Assembly: GCA_023430705.1 (NCBI GenBank)
Contig: JAEYZJ010000144.1
Span: 1-16,062, forward strand
Source: Pseudomonadota bacterium
GTDB taxonomy: Bacteria > Pseudomonadota > Alphaproteobacteria > Rhizobiales > Devosiaceae
DNA length: 16,062 bases
Direction of reading: 5' to 3'
The notes beneath the pieces were generated by a model. The model saw only the letters and a list, made by a program, of their open reading frames with translations, made no database searches and had not been told where the DNA came from. Shown piece by piece: positions 1 to 6,806 of this stretch (position 1 is the first letter of the stretch; the number at the start of each line of letters is the position of its first letter). The translations under genes were made by a program, and so were the position numbers.

Positions 1-1052
1 CCGTCGCAGAGCGTGATTGCCGCGCCGGACGCACCGTTACGACCCGTGCGGCCGATGCGATGGACGTAGTTCTCGGGATCGTCGGGCAGCTCGTAGTTGA
101 TCACATGCGTGATGTTCTGCACGTCGATGCCGCGCGCCGCGATATCAGTGGCGACGAGCAGCCGGACCTTGCCGGAGGAAAAGCCCTTGAGCGCTCCCTG
201 CCGTGCATTGTTGGACTTGTTGCCGTGGATGGCCGCCGCCACATGGCCGTCGGCCATGAGGTTCTTGGCGACGCGATCGGCGCCGTGCTTGGTGCGCGAG
301 AAGATGATGACGCGGCTCAGCGCCGGGTCCTTCAGAAGCTCGTTCAGCGCGTCACGCTTTTCCTTCGATCCGGCGAGGATAACCCGCTGTTCGATCGTGC
401 CGACCGTCTGGGCCGGCGGATTGGCCTCGACGCGCACCGGATCGTTCAGCAGACCTTTCGCGAGGTCTGCGATCTCGGGCGCCATGGTGGCCGAGAACAT
501 CGCCGTCTGCCGACGCGGGCCGATGGCGGCGGCGATCTGCTTGACCGCATTGATGAAGCCCATATCGAGCATGCGGTCGGCCTCGTCGAGCACCAGCCAG
601 CGCGTCTCGGTGAGCTTGAGCTTGCGGTCATCGACCAGGTCCTTGAGCCGGCCCGGGGTCGCGATGACCACGTCCACGCCGCGGGCGATCTGCTGGATCT
701 GGCCACCGCGCGAGGCACCGCCGAGGACGAGCACGGTCGAGATCTTCGCGCCCGCCAGCTTGTGCAGCACTTCGTCGATCTGCACTGCCAGCTCACGGGT
801 GGGCGCCAGGATCAGCGCCCGGGTAGTCATCGGGTTGGGACGGCCCGTCAGCTCGAGCAGCCCCTGCAGGATCGGCAGGCCGAAGGCGGCAGTCTTGCCC
901 GACCCGGTCTGCGCGATACCCATGATGTCACGGCGCTGCAGCTGGGGGGGAATCGCCTTGGCCTGGATCGGCGTCGGCGTGTCGAACCCGGCAGAGGTCA
1001 ACGCGCTGAGGAGTTGCGCGGAAAGTCCGAGTTCGGAGAATGAGTTTGTCAA
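1..1052 (-). CDS. DEAD-box ATP-dependent RNA helicase, RhlE-like (partial, C-terminus cut by window edge)
   Basis: ATP-dependent RNA helicase that remodels RNA or RNA-protein complexes in the cytoplasm, as in ribosome assembly or mRNA decay. About 350 residues are visible. In order: a Q-motif (TPTPIQ) near residue 35, Walker A AQTGSGKT around residues 47-54, motif Ib TPGR, motif II DEAD at about 156-159, motif III SAT, and motif VI HRIGRTGR near the left edge. Both RecA-like domains are therefore present; only the C-terminal tail is missing. I chose the TTG at 1050-1052 because it gives the usual short N-terminus (TNSFSELGLS). The frame stays open to an ATG at 1194-1196, which would add 48 Arg/Pro-rich residues that do not look like the family. 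Neither start has a good ribosome binding site. Function is clear; the exact subfamily and start are less so. Confidence 0.93.
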   Translation of the reverse strand, partial: MTNSFSELGLSAQLLSALTSAGFDTPTPIQAKAIPPQLQRRDIMGIAQTGSGKTAAFGLPILQGLLELTGRPNPMTTRALILAPTRELAVQIDEVLHKLAGAKISTVLVLGGASRGGQIQQIARGVDVVIATPGRLKDLVDDRKLKLTETRWLVLDEADRMLDMGFINAVKQIAAAIGPRRQTAMFSATMAPEIADLAKGLLNDPVRVEANPPAQTVGTIEQRVILAGSKEKRDALNELLKDPALSRVIIFSRTKHGADRVAKNLMADGHVAAAIHGNKSNNARQGALKGFSSGKVRLLVATDIAARGIDVQNITHVINYELPDDPENYVHRIGRTGRNGASGAAITLCD

Positions 1053-1445
1053 AAGGAAGCTTTCTGTGTCGCGCTCCGGGCCACTCGGTGCGCGTATGGT
1101 CGCCGGCGACCCGATCGGGTCCGGCGTGATCAATCGATGCAATGGCAGCGGGATTGCCGCACGGTTGCGCTGTCTCCCGGTGTTCCCGCAATCCATGCGG
1201 GGGACATTCCCGGGGCACTTCGCCGCTCACCGTCTTGGCCAGTAAGAAGAGAAGCCCATCACGCCACAAAGCGCGAATAGACGCGATATGGAGTAAAAAG
1301 CGGGATTTGGCAAGTGCGGGGCAGCCATGCGGGGATATGTCTCCGCCGACGCTCGGACACGAAGACCGGCCTTGCTGCTTTCGCGCGCATCACACGGTGG
1401 CTGCGGCGAGACCTCTCAGCGCCGCCGGATCAAGCCGTGATTCAC
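1053..1445. other. Intergenic region upstream of the helicase gene, 393 bases
   Basis: No convincing gene here. Open frames on both strands have no family resemblance and no ribosome binding site. Near the molybdoprotein stop, a 6-bp stem (GCGGCG at 1403-1408 with CGCCGC at 1420-1425, 11-base loop) could be a weak terminator, but it lacks a T-run. A candidate minus-strand promoter lies at 1285-1313, which would give the helicase a leader of about 230 bases. Long leaders are common on cold-regulated helicase genes, but nothing in this sequence proves that here. Confidence 0.6.
1285..1313 (-). promoter_or_regulatory. Candidate promoter for the helicase gene
   Basis: Read on the minus strand: TTGCCA at 1313-1308, a 17-base spacer, then CATATC at 1290-1285. 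The -35 is a fair match and the -10 a weak one. The position, after the preceding gene's end and before the helicase start, is sensible. This is motif reading only. Confidence 0.3.
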
Positions 1446-2243
1446 TCAGATCCCGCCGTACCAATCGTAGCCGTGGTCCTCCCAGTAGCCGCCCTGGCCG
1501 CGGCCGTAGTGGGAGAAGCTGTCGACGAGTTCGATCGTGTGCACATATTTCGGTTGCTTGTAGCCCAAGGCGCGCTCGATGCGGATGCGGACCGGGGCGC
1601 CGTTCTCGACCGGGAGCACGCCGCCGTTGAGGCCGTAGGCGGCGAGCGTCTGGGGGTGGTAGGCGTCGATGAGGTCAGAACTCTCGTAATAGGGTTCGGG
1701 GGCCGACAGGCCACCGCCCATCAGGTCGTAGCAGTGGTAGACGGCGAACTTCGCCGTGGGCTTGACCTTCGCCTCGTCGAGCAGGCGTCCGAGCGGCACC
1801 CCCGTCCATTTGGCGATGCAACTCCAGCCCTCGACGCAGTCGTGCCGCGTGATCTGCGTGCGCGACGGCATGTTCCTCAGCTCGGCGAGGGTGTAGGCTT
1901 TCGGCGTCTCGACGAGGCCCGTGATGCGCAGCCGATAGGCCTCCCAATTGCCTGCCGCGAGGTCCCGGTAGAGCTCGACGGTCTGGCGCGGGTCAGTGGA
2001 GCCGTTAGGACGCTGCCCCTGTCGGATCTCGCTCTCGGGGAACTCCTGCGCCAGCGCCTGCTCGCCCACCAGCGCGCGCTGCGCCGCATAGGTCAGCGAA
2101 TTGGCCCGCTCGAGGAAATCGCGCACCGGATCGTCGCGCCGTCCGAGGAAATCGAACTGGTCGCACCCGGCCAGGACCAGCGAGCCTGCCGAGGCGGCAC
2201 CCAGCCCCACCAGCCTGCGGCGGTTGAGGATCAGGGAACTCAT
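1446..2243 (-). CDS. Molybdopterin-dependent oxidoreductase, sulfite-oxidase fold, exported lipoprotein-like
   Basis: Periplasmic molybdenum-cofactor oxidoreductase of the SUOX/MsrP (YedY) superfamily, 265 residues. The N-terminus has a twin-arginine-like run (NRRRLVGLG, residues 7-15) followed by a hydrophobic stretch and a lipobox LAGC with Cys27, so it looks Tat-exported and perhaps lipid-anchored. The molybdenum ligand is expected to be Cys136 in RHDCVEGW. YHCYDLMGG (about 169-177) and the C-terminal YVHTIELVDSF are typical of the fold. The C-terminus is rich in Gly, Tyr and Trp. Its ATG overlaps the TGA of the upstream cytochrome b gene (shared ATGA), so the two are translated together; the cytochrome probably exchanges electrons between this enzyme and the quinone pool. 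The substrate cannot be read from sequence. It differs from msrP/yedY operons because the membrane partner is a soluble-hydrogenase-type cytochrome b, not a YedZ protein. Confidence 0.88.
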   Translation of the reverse strand: MSSLILNRRRLVGLGAASAGSLVLAGCDQFDFLGRRDDPVRDFLERANSLTYAAQRALVGEQALAQEFPESEIRQGQRPNGSTDPRQTVELYRDLAAGNWEAYRLRITGLVETPKAYTLAELRNMPSRTQITRHDCVEGWSCIAKWTGVPLGRLLDEAKVKPTAKFAVYHCYDLMGGGLSAPEPYYESSDLIDAYHPQTLAAYGLNGGVLPVENGAPVRIRIERALGYKQPKYVHTIELVDSFSHYGRGQGGYWEDHGYDWYGGI

Positions 2244-3118
2244 TTCAGGGCCTCTCCTCGGTTTGGATCCGACTCGGTCCCCGGGCTCGCCCGATAGTAT
2301 CCCGTGATCATCGAGCGCAGCTCGTTGATCGGGCCGGCAAGAACGACCATCACGATGTGGACGACGAAGAACAGCACCAGGAGGACCATGACGACGAAGT
2401 GAATGGTCCGCGCCGTCTGCCGCCCGCCGAACACTTCGACGAGCCAGGGCCAGCCGGCGTTCATCGTCGGAGACATGGCGAGCCCGGTGAGGACGATGAG
2501 CGGGAACAGGACGAACAAGACGCCAAAATAGGCCAGCTTCTGCAACGGCGCGTAGCTGCGACCGTGCCGCAACTTCAGGCGGAAGTGGTCCGCAATGTCG
2601 CGCGGTAGCGCGCGCAGGTCGCGCGGCTTGAGGATGACGTCGCGCCACAGGTGGCCGTTGAACAGGCTCGCAACGGTCCATACGGCGAGCGCACCGACCA
2701 GCACCCAGGCGAAGAAGAAATGCACCACGCGGCCCGTGGCGAGGTCGCGGAACGAGGGGATGGTGGCCCAGCCGGGAAAGCCGACGAAATTGGTGTTGCC
2801 GCGCAGCTCGCTCATGCCGAGGACACCGGTGGTGTCGAACTTGTGGCCGAACAGCGTCGTGTAACCGCGCGGCCCCTCCGGCGTGTTCTCCGCCCCGATC
2901 CTGAGGACGGCGTTGTCGAAGGCAAAGCCCGACTGCTCGCCGATGTAGAGCGCCGGATGAGCGTTCCAGATCTGCAGGCCACTGAGCAGCATGAAGAAGA
3001 GCGCGATCGCCCACACCCAGTGCGTCACGCGCGTCATGACCGCCTGTCGGTAGACGAGCGGCCCGCGGGCCGGCTCCAGCCGTTTCGTCCCACTCTCTTC
3101 CAGAATCTGGCCCGTCAT
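2240..3118 (-). CDS. Cytochrome b561 / hydrogenase-type cytochrome b membrane subunit
   Basis: Inner-membrane diheme cytochrome b of the b561/Ni-hydrogenase cytochrome b type, 292 residues from the chosen start. Four hydrophobic segments are visible: near residues 32-50 (THWVWAIALFFMLLSGLQIW), around 130-150 (VVHFFFAWVLVGALAVW), around 195-215 (LAYFGVLFVLFPLIVLTGLA), and around 240-265 (HFVVMVLLVLFFVVHIVMVV). His33, the His at the start of the second segment and the two His of the last segment are likely heme ligands. The NAHPALYIG motif after the first helix is typical of the family. I chose the ATG at 3116-3118 because GGAGGGG precedes it by about five bases; ATGs 15 and 30 bases upstream are possible. 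Its stop overlaps the start of the molybdoprotein, so it is very likely the electron-transfer partner of that enzyme. Confidence 0.87.
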   Translation of the reverse strand: MTGQILEESGTKRLEPARGPLVYRQAVMTRVTHWVWAIALFFMLLSGLQIWNAHPALYIGEQSGFAFDNAVLRIGAENTPEGPRGYTTLFGHKFDTTGVLGMSELRGNTNFVGFPGWATIPSFRDLATGRVVHFFFAWVLVGALAVWTVASLFNGHLWRDVILKPRDLRALPRDIADHFRLKLRHGRSYAPLQKLAYFGVLFVLFPLIVLTGLAMSPTMNAGWPWLVEVFGGRQTARTIHFVVMVLLVLFFVVHIVMVVLAGPINELRSMITGYYRASPGTESDPNRGEALK

Positions 3119-3245
3119 CGTCCCCTCCGGCATTCCCCCGAGCACCATCGAAGCAACGACAGTTCCGCGGTGCGATGGGACCCTATCACGGAGAGTTCAT
3201 TGCCGCTCCCACACGGCTGAACCCCCGGACTGGACGACAAGGATG

Positions 3246-3896
3246 CTACTCGGCCCGCGCGGCCCAGTTGATGCCGCGGCGGAGGATGGTGGCCATGTGC
3301 GGGTTCTCGAACTCGGCGGCGCGGTGCCCGAGAGTCGAGTGGAAGACCTTGCCCGCGCCATAGCGCCGCTTCCACACCACGGGCATGACGACGCCCTCGG
3401 TCCAGGGCGCATGCGCGCCGGAGAAGGTGGTGGTCGCCAGCACTTCCACCGACGGGTCCATGTGCATGTAGTACTGCTCGGACGTGTAGGGAAACGACGG
3501 TGGCAGGCCCTGCATGATGGGGTCGTCCGGGCGGGTGATGTCGACCGTGTAGTCGATGATGTTGCCCGGGTGCGCCACCCATTGCCCGCCGACCACGAAC
3601 TGATACTCGACCGCATCGCGGAACGCATCGCTCATGCCGCCGTGGTGGCCGGCGAGACCGACGCCACCTTCGATCGCCTTGACGAAATTGGCGAGCGGCT
3701 CCTTCTCGATCTTGCTCATGGTGTAGATCGGAATGATCAGGCTGAGTTCGTGGATCGCCGGATCGGCAAGCACGGCGAGATCGGTTTCGACGCGCACGGA
3801 GTAGCCGTCCTCGTGCAACCAGCGGCGGTAGATGCTCGCGCATTCCTCCGGGTCATGCCCGTTCCACCCACCCCAGACGATCAAAGCGCTGCGCAT
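3246..3896 (-). CDS. ThuA-domain protein (class I glutamine-amidotransferase-like fold), stand-alone
   Basis: ThuA-family protein of 216 residues, cytoplasmic, with no signal peptide. Family marks: N-terminal IVWGGWNGHDP, the strand-turn LAGHHGGMSDAF around residue 84, VGGQWVAHPG, and the C-terminal GAGKVFHSTLGH...GINWAAR. The ThuA fold resembles class I glutamine amidotransferases, but no catalytic Cys nucleophile is visible; the family is linked to sugar catabolism rather than amide transfer. It is clearly different from the thuA of the main operon at 9019-9789: shorter and with different core motifs. It lies 127 bases upstream of the cytochrome b gene in the same direction and is divergent from the 5'-nucleotidase gene, so its partner pathway is unclear. 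The start has a modest GGGAG about ten bases upstream. Substrate unknown. Confidence 0.88.
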   Translation of the reverse strand: MRSALIVWGGWNGHDPEECASIYRRWLHEDGYSVRVETDLAVLADPAIHELSLIIPIYTMSKIEKEPLANFVKAIEGGVGLAGHHGGMSDAFRDAVEYQFVVGGQWVAHPGNIIDYTVDITRPDDPIMQGLPPSFPYTSEQYYMHMDPSVEVLATTTFSGAHAPWTEGVVMPVVWKRRYGAGKVFHSTLGHRAAEFENPHMATILRRGINWAARAE

Positions 3897-4093
3897 TTAT
3901 GGACGACTCCCGCACCCGAAAAACGGCCCGGAGAGTACAAGAACCGCCCGGGCATGGAAGCCCCAAAAGCATCGTCGCGCTCCCTTCCGCTCACGACCGT
4001 TCCATAGTTAACTGAAGCTTCCACTGGACTTGCATACAACGGCCAGCGGCAGACCATCACCTGTTACACCGGCGTAGCATTCCAGTGCCACAA

Positions 4094-4113
4094 GGGTCCG
4101 GGTCACCGGACTC
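4094..4113 (+). promoter_or_regulatory. Leader hairpin in front of the 5'-nucleotidase ribosome binding site
   Basis: GTCCGG, loop GTCA, CCGGAC at 4096-4111 is a perfect 6-bp stem, extendable to 8 pairs in RNA with one G-U. It ends about 20 bases before the ATG, just upstream of the AGGACAGGG ribosome binding region. It might affect message stability or translation; no function can be shown from sequence. Confidence 0.35.
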
Positions 4114-4132
4114 GATGCAAAGGACAGGGATA

Positions 4133-5872
4133 ATGAAGAAGCTGTTGTTCGGCGCCTCAGCGCTCGCCCTCACTGCCGGATTCTCCGGTGCGGCGCAGGC
4201 AGAGTTCTCGCTTACCATCCTCCACATCAACGACTTCCACTCCCGCTTCGAGTCGATCACGGCCACGGATTCGACCTGCCATGCGGAGGGTGAGGCAAAG
4301 GGCGAATGCTTCGGCGGCATCGCCCGGCTCAAGACCGCCATCGACGCCCAGCGCGACAAGGCCGGCGCCGCAGGCGAGAACATCGTGCTGCTGTCAGCGG
4401 GCGACGAGTTCCAGGGCTCCCTGTTCTACACCCAGTACAAGTCCGAGGTCGTCGCGGACTTCATGAACCGTATGGGGTTCGATGCGGTGGCGACGGGTAA
4501 CCACGAGTTTGACGACGGCCCGGAGGAGTTTGCGCGATTTCTCGACGCGGCGACCTTTCCGATCATCGGCGGCAACTTCGATACAACCCGCGATCCGAAC
4601 CTCAAGGGCCGGCCGGCCGGCGTGATCGTCCTCAACATCGGCGACGAGCAGGTCGGCATTATCGGCGCGACGACGGAGGAGACCCCCGAGATCGCAGCGC
4701 CGGGACCGGACGTTGCCTTCCAGAACGTCGCCGAATACGTGAAGGGTGCGGTCGAGGGGCTCGAGGCCGAAGGCGTCAACAAGATCATCGTGCTCAGCCA
4801 TATCGGCTATGGCGTCGACCAGGACCTTGCCAAGGCCGTACCCGGTATCGACGTGATCGTGGGAGGGCACTCCCACACCTTCCTCGGCGACGTGCCGGGC
4901 TCGGCAGGTCCCTACCCCACCCTGGTCAAGAACCCGGACGGGGTGGACGTGCCGGTCGTCACCGCCGGACAGTACGGCAAGGTACTCGGCGAGTTGAAGG
5001 TCAGCTGGGACGACGACGGCAATGTGACCGCCGTTACCGGCGCACCGATCCTGCTCGATGCCTCGATCACACCCGACCAGGGCTTCATCGATCGCGTCGC
5101 CGAACTTGGCCAGCCACTCGAGGTACTGAAGGCCGAGGTGATCGGCACGGCCAGCGCTGCCATCGAGGGCGACCGCAATGTCTGCCGCGTCATGGAGTGC
5201 GCGATGGGTAATCTCGTCGCCGACGCCCAGCTCGACCGTGTCGCCGACCAGGGTATTACCATTTCCATCGCCAACTCGGGTGGGCTGCGCGCCTCGATCG
5301 ACGCGGGTGAGATCACCATGGGCGAGGTACTGACGGTGCTGCCCTTCTCCAACACACTCGCGACGTTCCAGCTCAGCGGCGCCGACCTCGTCGCCTCGCT
5401 CGAAAATGGCGTCAGCCAGATCGAGGAGATCGCCGGCCGCTTCCCGCAGGTCGCGGGGCTCAAGTACACGTTCGACAAATCCAGCCCCGTCGGCTCGCGG
5501 ATTTCCGACGTGCTGGTGAAGGACGGCGACAACTGGGTGCCTATCGACCCGTCCGCCACCTATGGCGTCGTCACCAACAACTACGTGCGCGGCGGCGGCG
5601 ACGGCTACGAACTCTTCGCCAGCAAGGCCAGCAACGCCTACGACTTCGGCCCGCCGCTCGAGAAGGTGCTCGCCGACTACATCGCCAAGCAGGGCGGCAC
5701 ATACACGCCCTATACGGATGGCCGGATCACCGACGCATCGCCGACGGAGGAGTCCGCTGCCGATGTTCCCCCAGAAGCGCCGGCGGCTGCAGCAGCAGTG
5801 ACCGAGCCCATCGTCCCGGCCGTGCCGGCCCCCGATGCGATGGCGCCGATGGCCCCTGCCGCGGCGCAGTGA
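4133..5872 (+). CDS. Exported bifunctional metallophosphatase / 5'-nucleotidase
   Basis: Periplasmic UshA/5'-nucleotidase-type enzyme, 579 residues, that removes phosphate from extracellular nucleotides. The signal peptide is residues 1-23 ending in AQA. The metallophosphatase domain shows every metal-ligand motif: HINDFHS (Asp34, His36), SAGDEFQGS (Asp91), TGNHEFD (Asn123, His124), SHIGY (His223) and GGHSHT (His246, His248). The C-terminal nucleotide-binding domain shows NSGGLR (381-386) and NYVRGGGDGY (483-492). A tail of about 35 residues rich in Pro and Ala follows the last conserved block; it could be a spacer in the cell envelope. I chose the ATG at 4133 over the upstream GTG at 4085 because it begins a clean signal peptide and has AGGA eight bases upstream. 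It stands alone, divergent from the ThuA-domain gene. I see no clear Pho box. Confidence 0.94.
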   Translation: MKKLLFGASALALTAGFSGAAQAEFSLTILHINDFHSRFESITATDSTCHAEGEAKGECFGGIARLKTAIDAQRDKAGAAGENIVLLSAGDEFQGSLFYTQYKSEVVADFMNRMGFDAVATGNHEFDDGPEEFARFLDAATFPIIGGNFDTTRDPNLKGRPAGVIVLNIGDEQVGIIGATTEETPEIAAPGPDVAFQNVAEYVKGAVEGLEAEGVNKIIVLSHIGYGVDQDLAKAVPGIDVIVGGHSHTFLGDVPGSAGPYPTLVKNPDGVDVPVVTAGQYGKVLGELKVSWDDDGNVTAVTGAPILLDASITPDQGFIDRVAELGQPLEVLKAEVIGTASAAIEGDRNVCRVMECAMGNLVADAQLDRVADQGITISIANSGGLRASIDAGEITMGEVLTVLPFSNTLATFQLSGADLVASLENGVSQIEEIAGRFPQVAGLKYTFDKSSPVGSRISDVLVKDGDNWVPIDPSATYGVVTNNYVRGGGDGYELFASKASNAYDFGPPLEKVLADYIAKQGGTYTPYTDGRITDASPTEESAADVPPEAPAAAAAVTEPIVPAVPAPDAMAPMAPAAAQ

Positions 5873-5878
5873 AACACA

Positions 5879-5900
5879 AAGGGCGCCTGCGGGCGCCCTT
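5879..5900. terminator. Hairpin terminator between convergent genes
   Basis: AAGGGCGCC at 5879-5887, loop TGCG, GGCGCCCTT at 5892-5900: a perfect 9-bp stem starting six bases after the 5'-nucleotidase stop and ending nine bases before the stop of the convergent acetyltransferase gene. The stem ends in A-T pairs but no long T-run follows, so it may work in both directions with moderate strength. Confidence 0.75.
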
Positions 5901-5908
5901 CCGTACCC

Positions 5909-6424
5909 CTACCGCTCGAACAGCACGACCTTGTCATCGCCGTATATGGTGCGGGCGAACTCCTTGAAGCCGAGCCGCCCGGCGACCCGCATCGAGGCGA
6001 GATTGTCGACGTTGATGAGGCAGGTCATGCGCTGGCCGTGGAACGCGCCGGAGGCCCACTGGATCGCGGCCTGCATTGCCTCTGTTGCATAGCCCCAGCC
6101 CTGCGCCGACGGCATCAGTGCCCAGCCGGCCTCGAGAGTGCCTTCAAGAGAGGGTTCGATGATCCTGCGTGCCTCATGGAAGCCCGCTTCCCCTGCCAGC
6201 TGGCCGGATGCCTTCTCGATCACCGCGAAAAAACCGAAGCCCATGTGGACCCAGCCACCGGCACGCGTGAGGAAACGCTGCCACGACTGTTCGCGGGTGA
6301 AGCTGCGGCCGCCGATGAAGTGGACGACGTCGGGATCCGCCCACATCGCGGCGAACGCGTCGAAGTCGGCCGGAGTGTAGCCGCGCAGGATCAGCCGCTC
6401 GGTCTCGAGTGTCGGAATGTCCAT
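5909..6424 (-). CDS. GNAT-family N-acetyltransferase (RimJ/RimL-like)
   Basis: Cytoplasmic acetyl-CoA-dependent N-acetyltransferase, 171 residues, the normal size for the family. It opens with the typical ETERLILRGYTPADFDAF. The acetyl-CoA-binding block is LEAGWALMPSAQGWGYATEAM (Q-G-W-G-Y-A loop), and the C-terminal N-x-x-S-x-R-V-A-x-RLGF motif is present. The RimJ/RimL-like subgroup includes ribosomal-protein and antibiotic or metabolite acetyltransferases; the substrate here cannot be told. The ATG at 6422-6424 lies five bases after the stop of the small membrane protein gene, so both are probably on one transcript. The start has no strong Shine-Dalgarno of its own, which fits coupled translation. 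Confidence 0.9.
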   Translation of the reverse strand: MDIPTLETERLILRGYTPADFDAFAAMWADPDVVHFIGGRSFTREQSWQRFLTRAGGWVHMGFGFFAVIEKASGQLAGEAGFHEARRIIEPSLEGTLEAGWALMPSAQGWGYATEAMQAAIQWASGAFHGQRMTCLINVDNLASMRVAGRLGFKEFARTIYGDDKVVLFER

Positions 6425-6429
6425 CTGCG

Positions 6430-6681
6430 TCAGCGCGGCCGGGCCAGTTGGCGCCAGATGAGCAGGACGATCACGGCGCCCACGATCGCGCCGATGAAGC
6501 CCGCCGCTTCGCCCGGCTGGTACCAGCCGATCGCCTGTCCCAGCCAGGTCGCGACGAGCGCGCCGACGATACCGAGCACGGTGGTCAGAATGAACCCCCG
6601 CGGCTTCGGATTTCCCGGCGTGATCAGCTTGGCGATGACGCCGACGATCAGCCCGATGATGATGGCGCCGATAATTCCCAT
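6430..6681 (-). CDS. GlsB/YeaQ/YmgE-family small membrane protein
   Basis: Small inner-membrane protein of 83 residues. It has three hydrophobic, Gly-rich segments: MGIIGAIIIGLIVGVIAKLI, then ILTTVLGIVGALVATWLGQAIG, then AAGFIGAIVGAVIVLLIW, ending in a basic tail (RQLARPR). The PGNPKPRGF loop and the WYQPGE turn are characteristic of the YeaQ/YmgE (transglycosylase-associated) family, whose members are induced by general stress in many bacteria; their molecular role is not known. The start is supported by AGGAGGG six or so bases before the ATG. It leads a two-gene unit with the acetyltransferase. A sequence matching the alphaproteobacterial EcfG stress promoter lies about 90 bases upstream. 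Confidence 0.92.
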   Translation of the reverse strand: MGIIGAIIIGLIVGVIAKLITPGNPKPRGFILTTVLGIVGALVATWLGQAIGWYQPGEAAGFIGAIVGAVIVLLIWRQLARPR

Positions 6682-6769
6682 GCAGCCCTCCTGCCCCGCT
6701 CATAAATGACGCGCTGGCCAGCCGGTTGCAATGCCGCGCATGCATATCGTGAATGCGCCGGCGCCCGGC

Positions 6770-6794
6770 GAACGCCTCCCGGCAGGAGGCGTTC
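6770..6794 (-). terminator. Terminator-like hairpin at the end of the thu operon
   Basis: GAACGCCTCC at 6770-6779, loop of five, GGAGGCGTTC at 6785-6794: a perfect 10-bp stem starting 13 bases past the last operon stop codon. No T-run follows on the minus strand, so it may act as a stabilising or Rho-assisted 3' end. It overlaps a candidate EcfG promoter. Confidence 0.55.
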
Positions 6795-6795
6795 C
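6771..6795 (-). promoter_or_regulatory. Candidate EcfG-type general stress promoter for the GlsB-like gene
   Basis: Minus strand: GGAAC at 6795-6791, 16 bases, CGTT at 6774-6771. This matches the GGAAC-N16/17-CGTT pattern of alphaproteobacterial EcfG sigma factors. It sits upstream of a gene family that is commonly stress-induced. The match coincides with the arms of the hairpin, so it could be accidental. Confidence 0.4.
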
Positions 6796-6806
6796 CGTCA
6801 CGAGCC

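Noticed and set aside
1164..1187. GGAAC on the minus strand upstream of the helicase as a second EcfG promoter
   Set aside because: The downstream element reads CGTG at 18 bases instead of CGTT at 16-17.
60..1245. Long plus-strand open frames opposite the helicase
   Set aside because: The minus strand carries every helicase motif in one frame; the plus frames are low-complexity shadows produced by high GC.
3997..4080. Possible Pho box upstream of the 5'-nucleotidase
   Set aside because: CTGTTAC near 4060 is a single imperfect half; the second repeat at the right spacing does not match.
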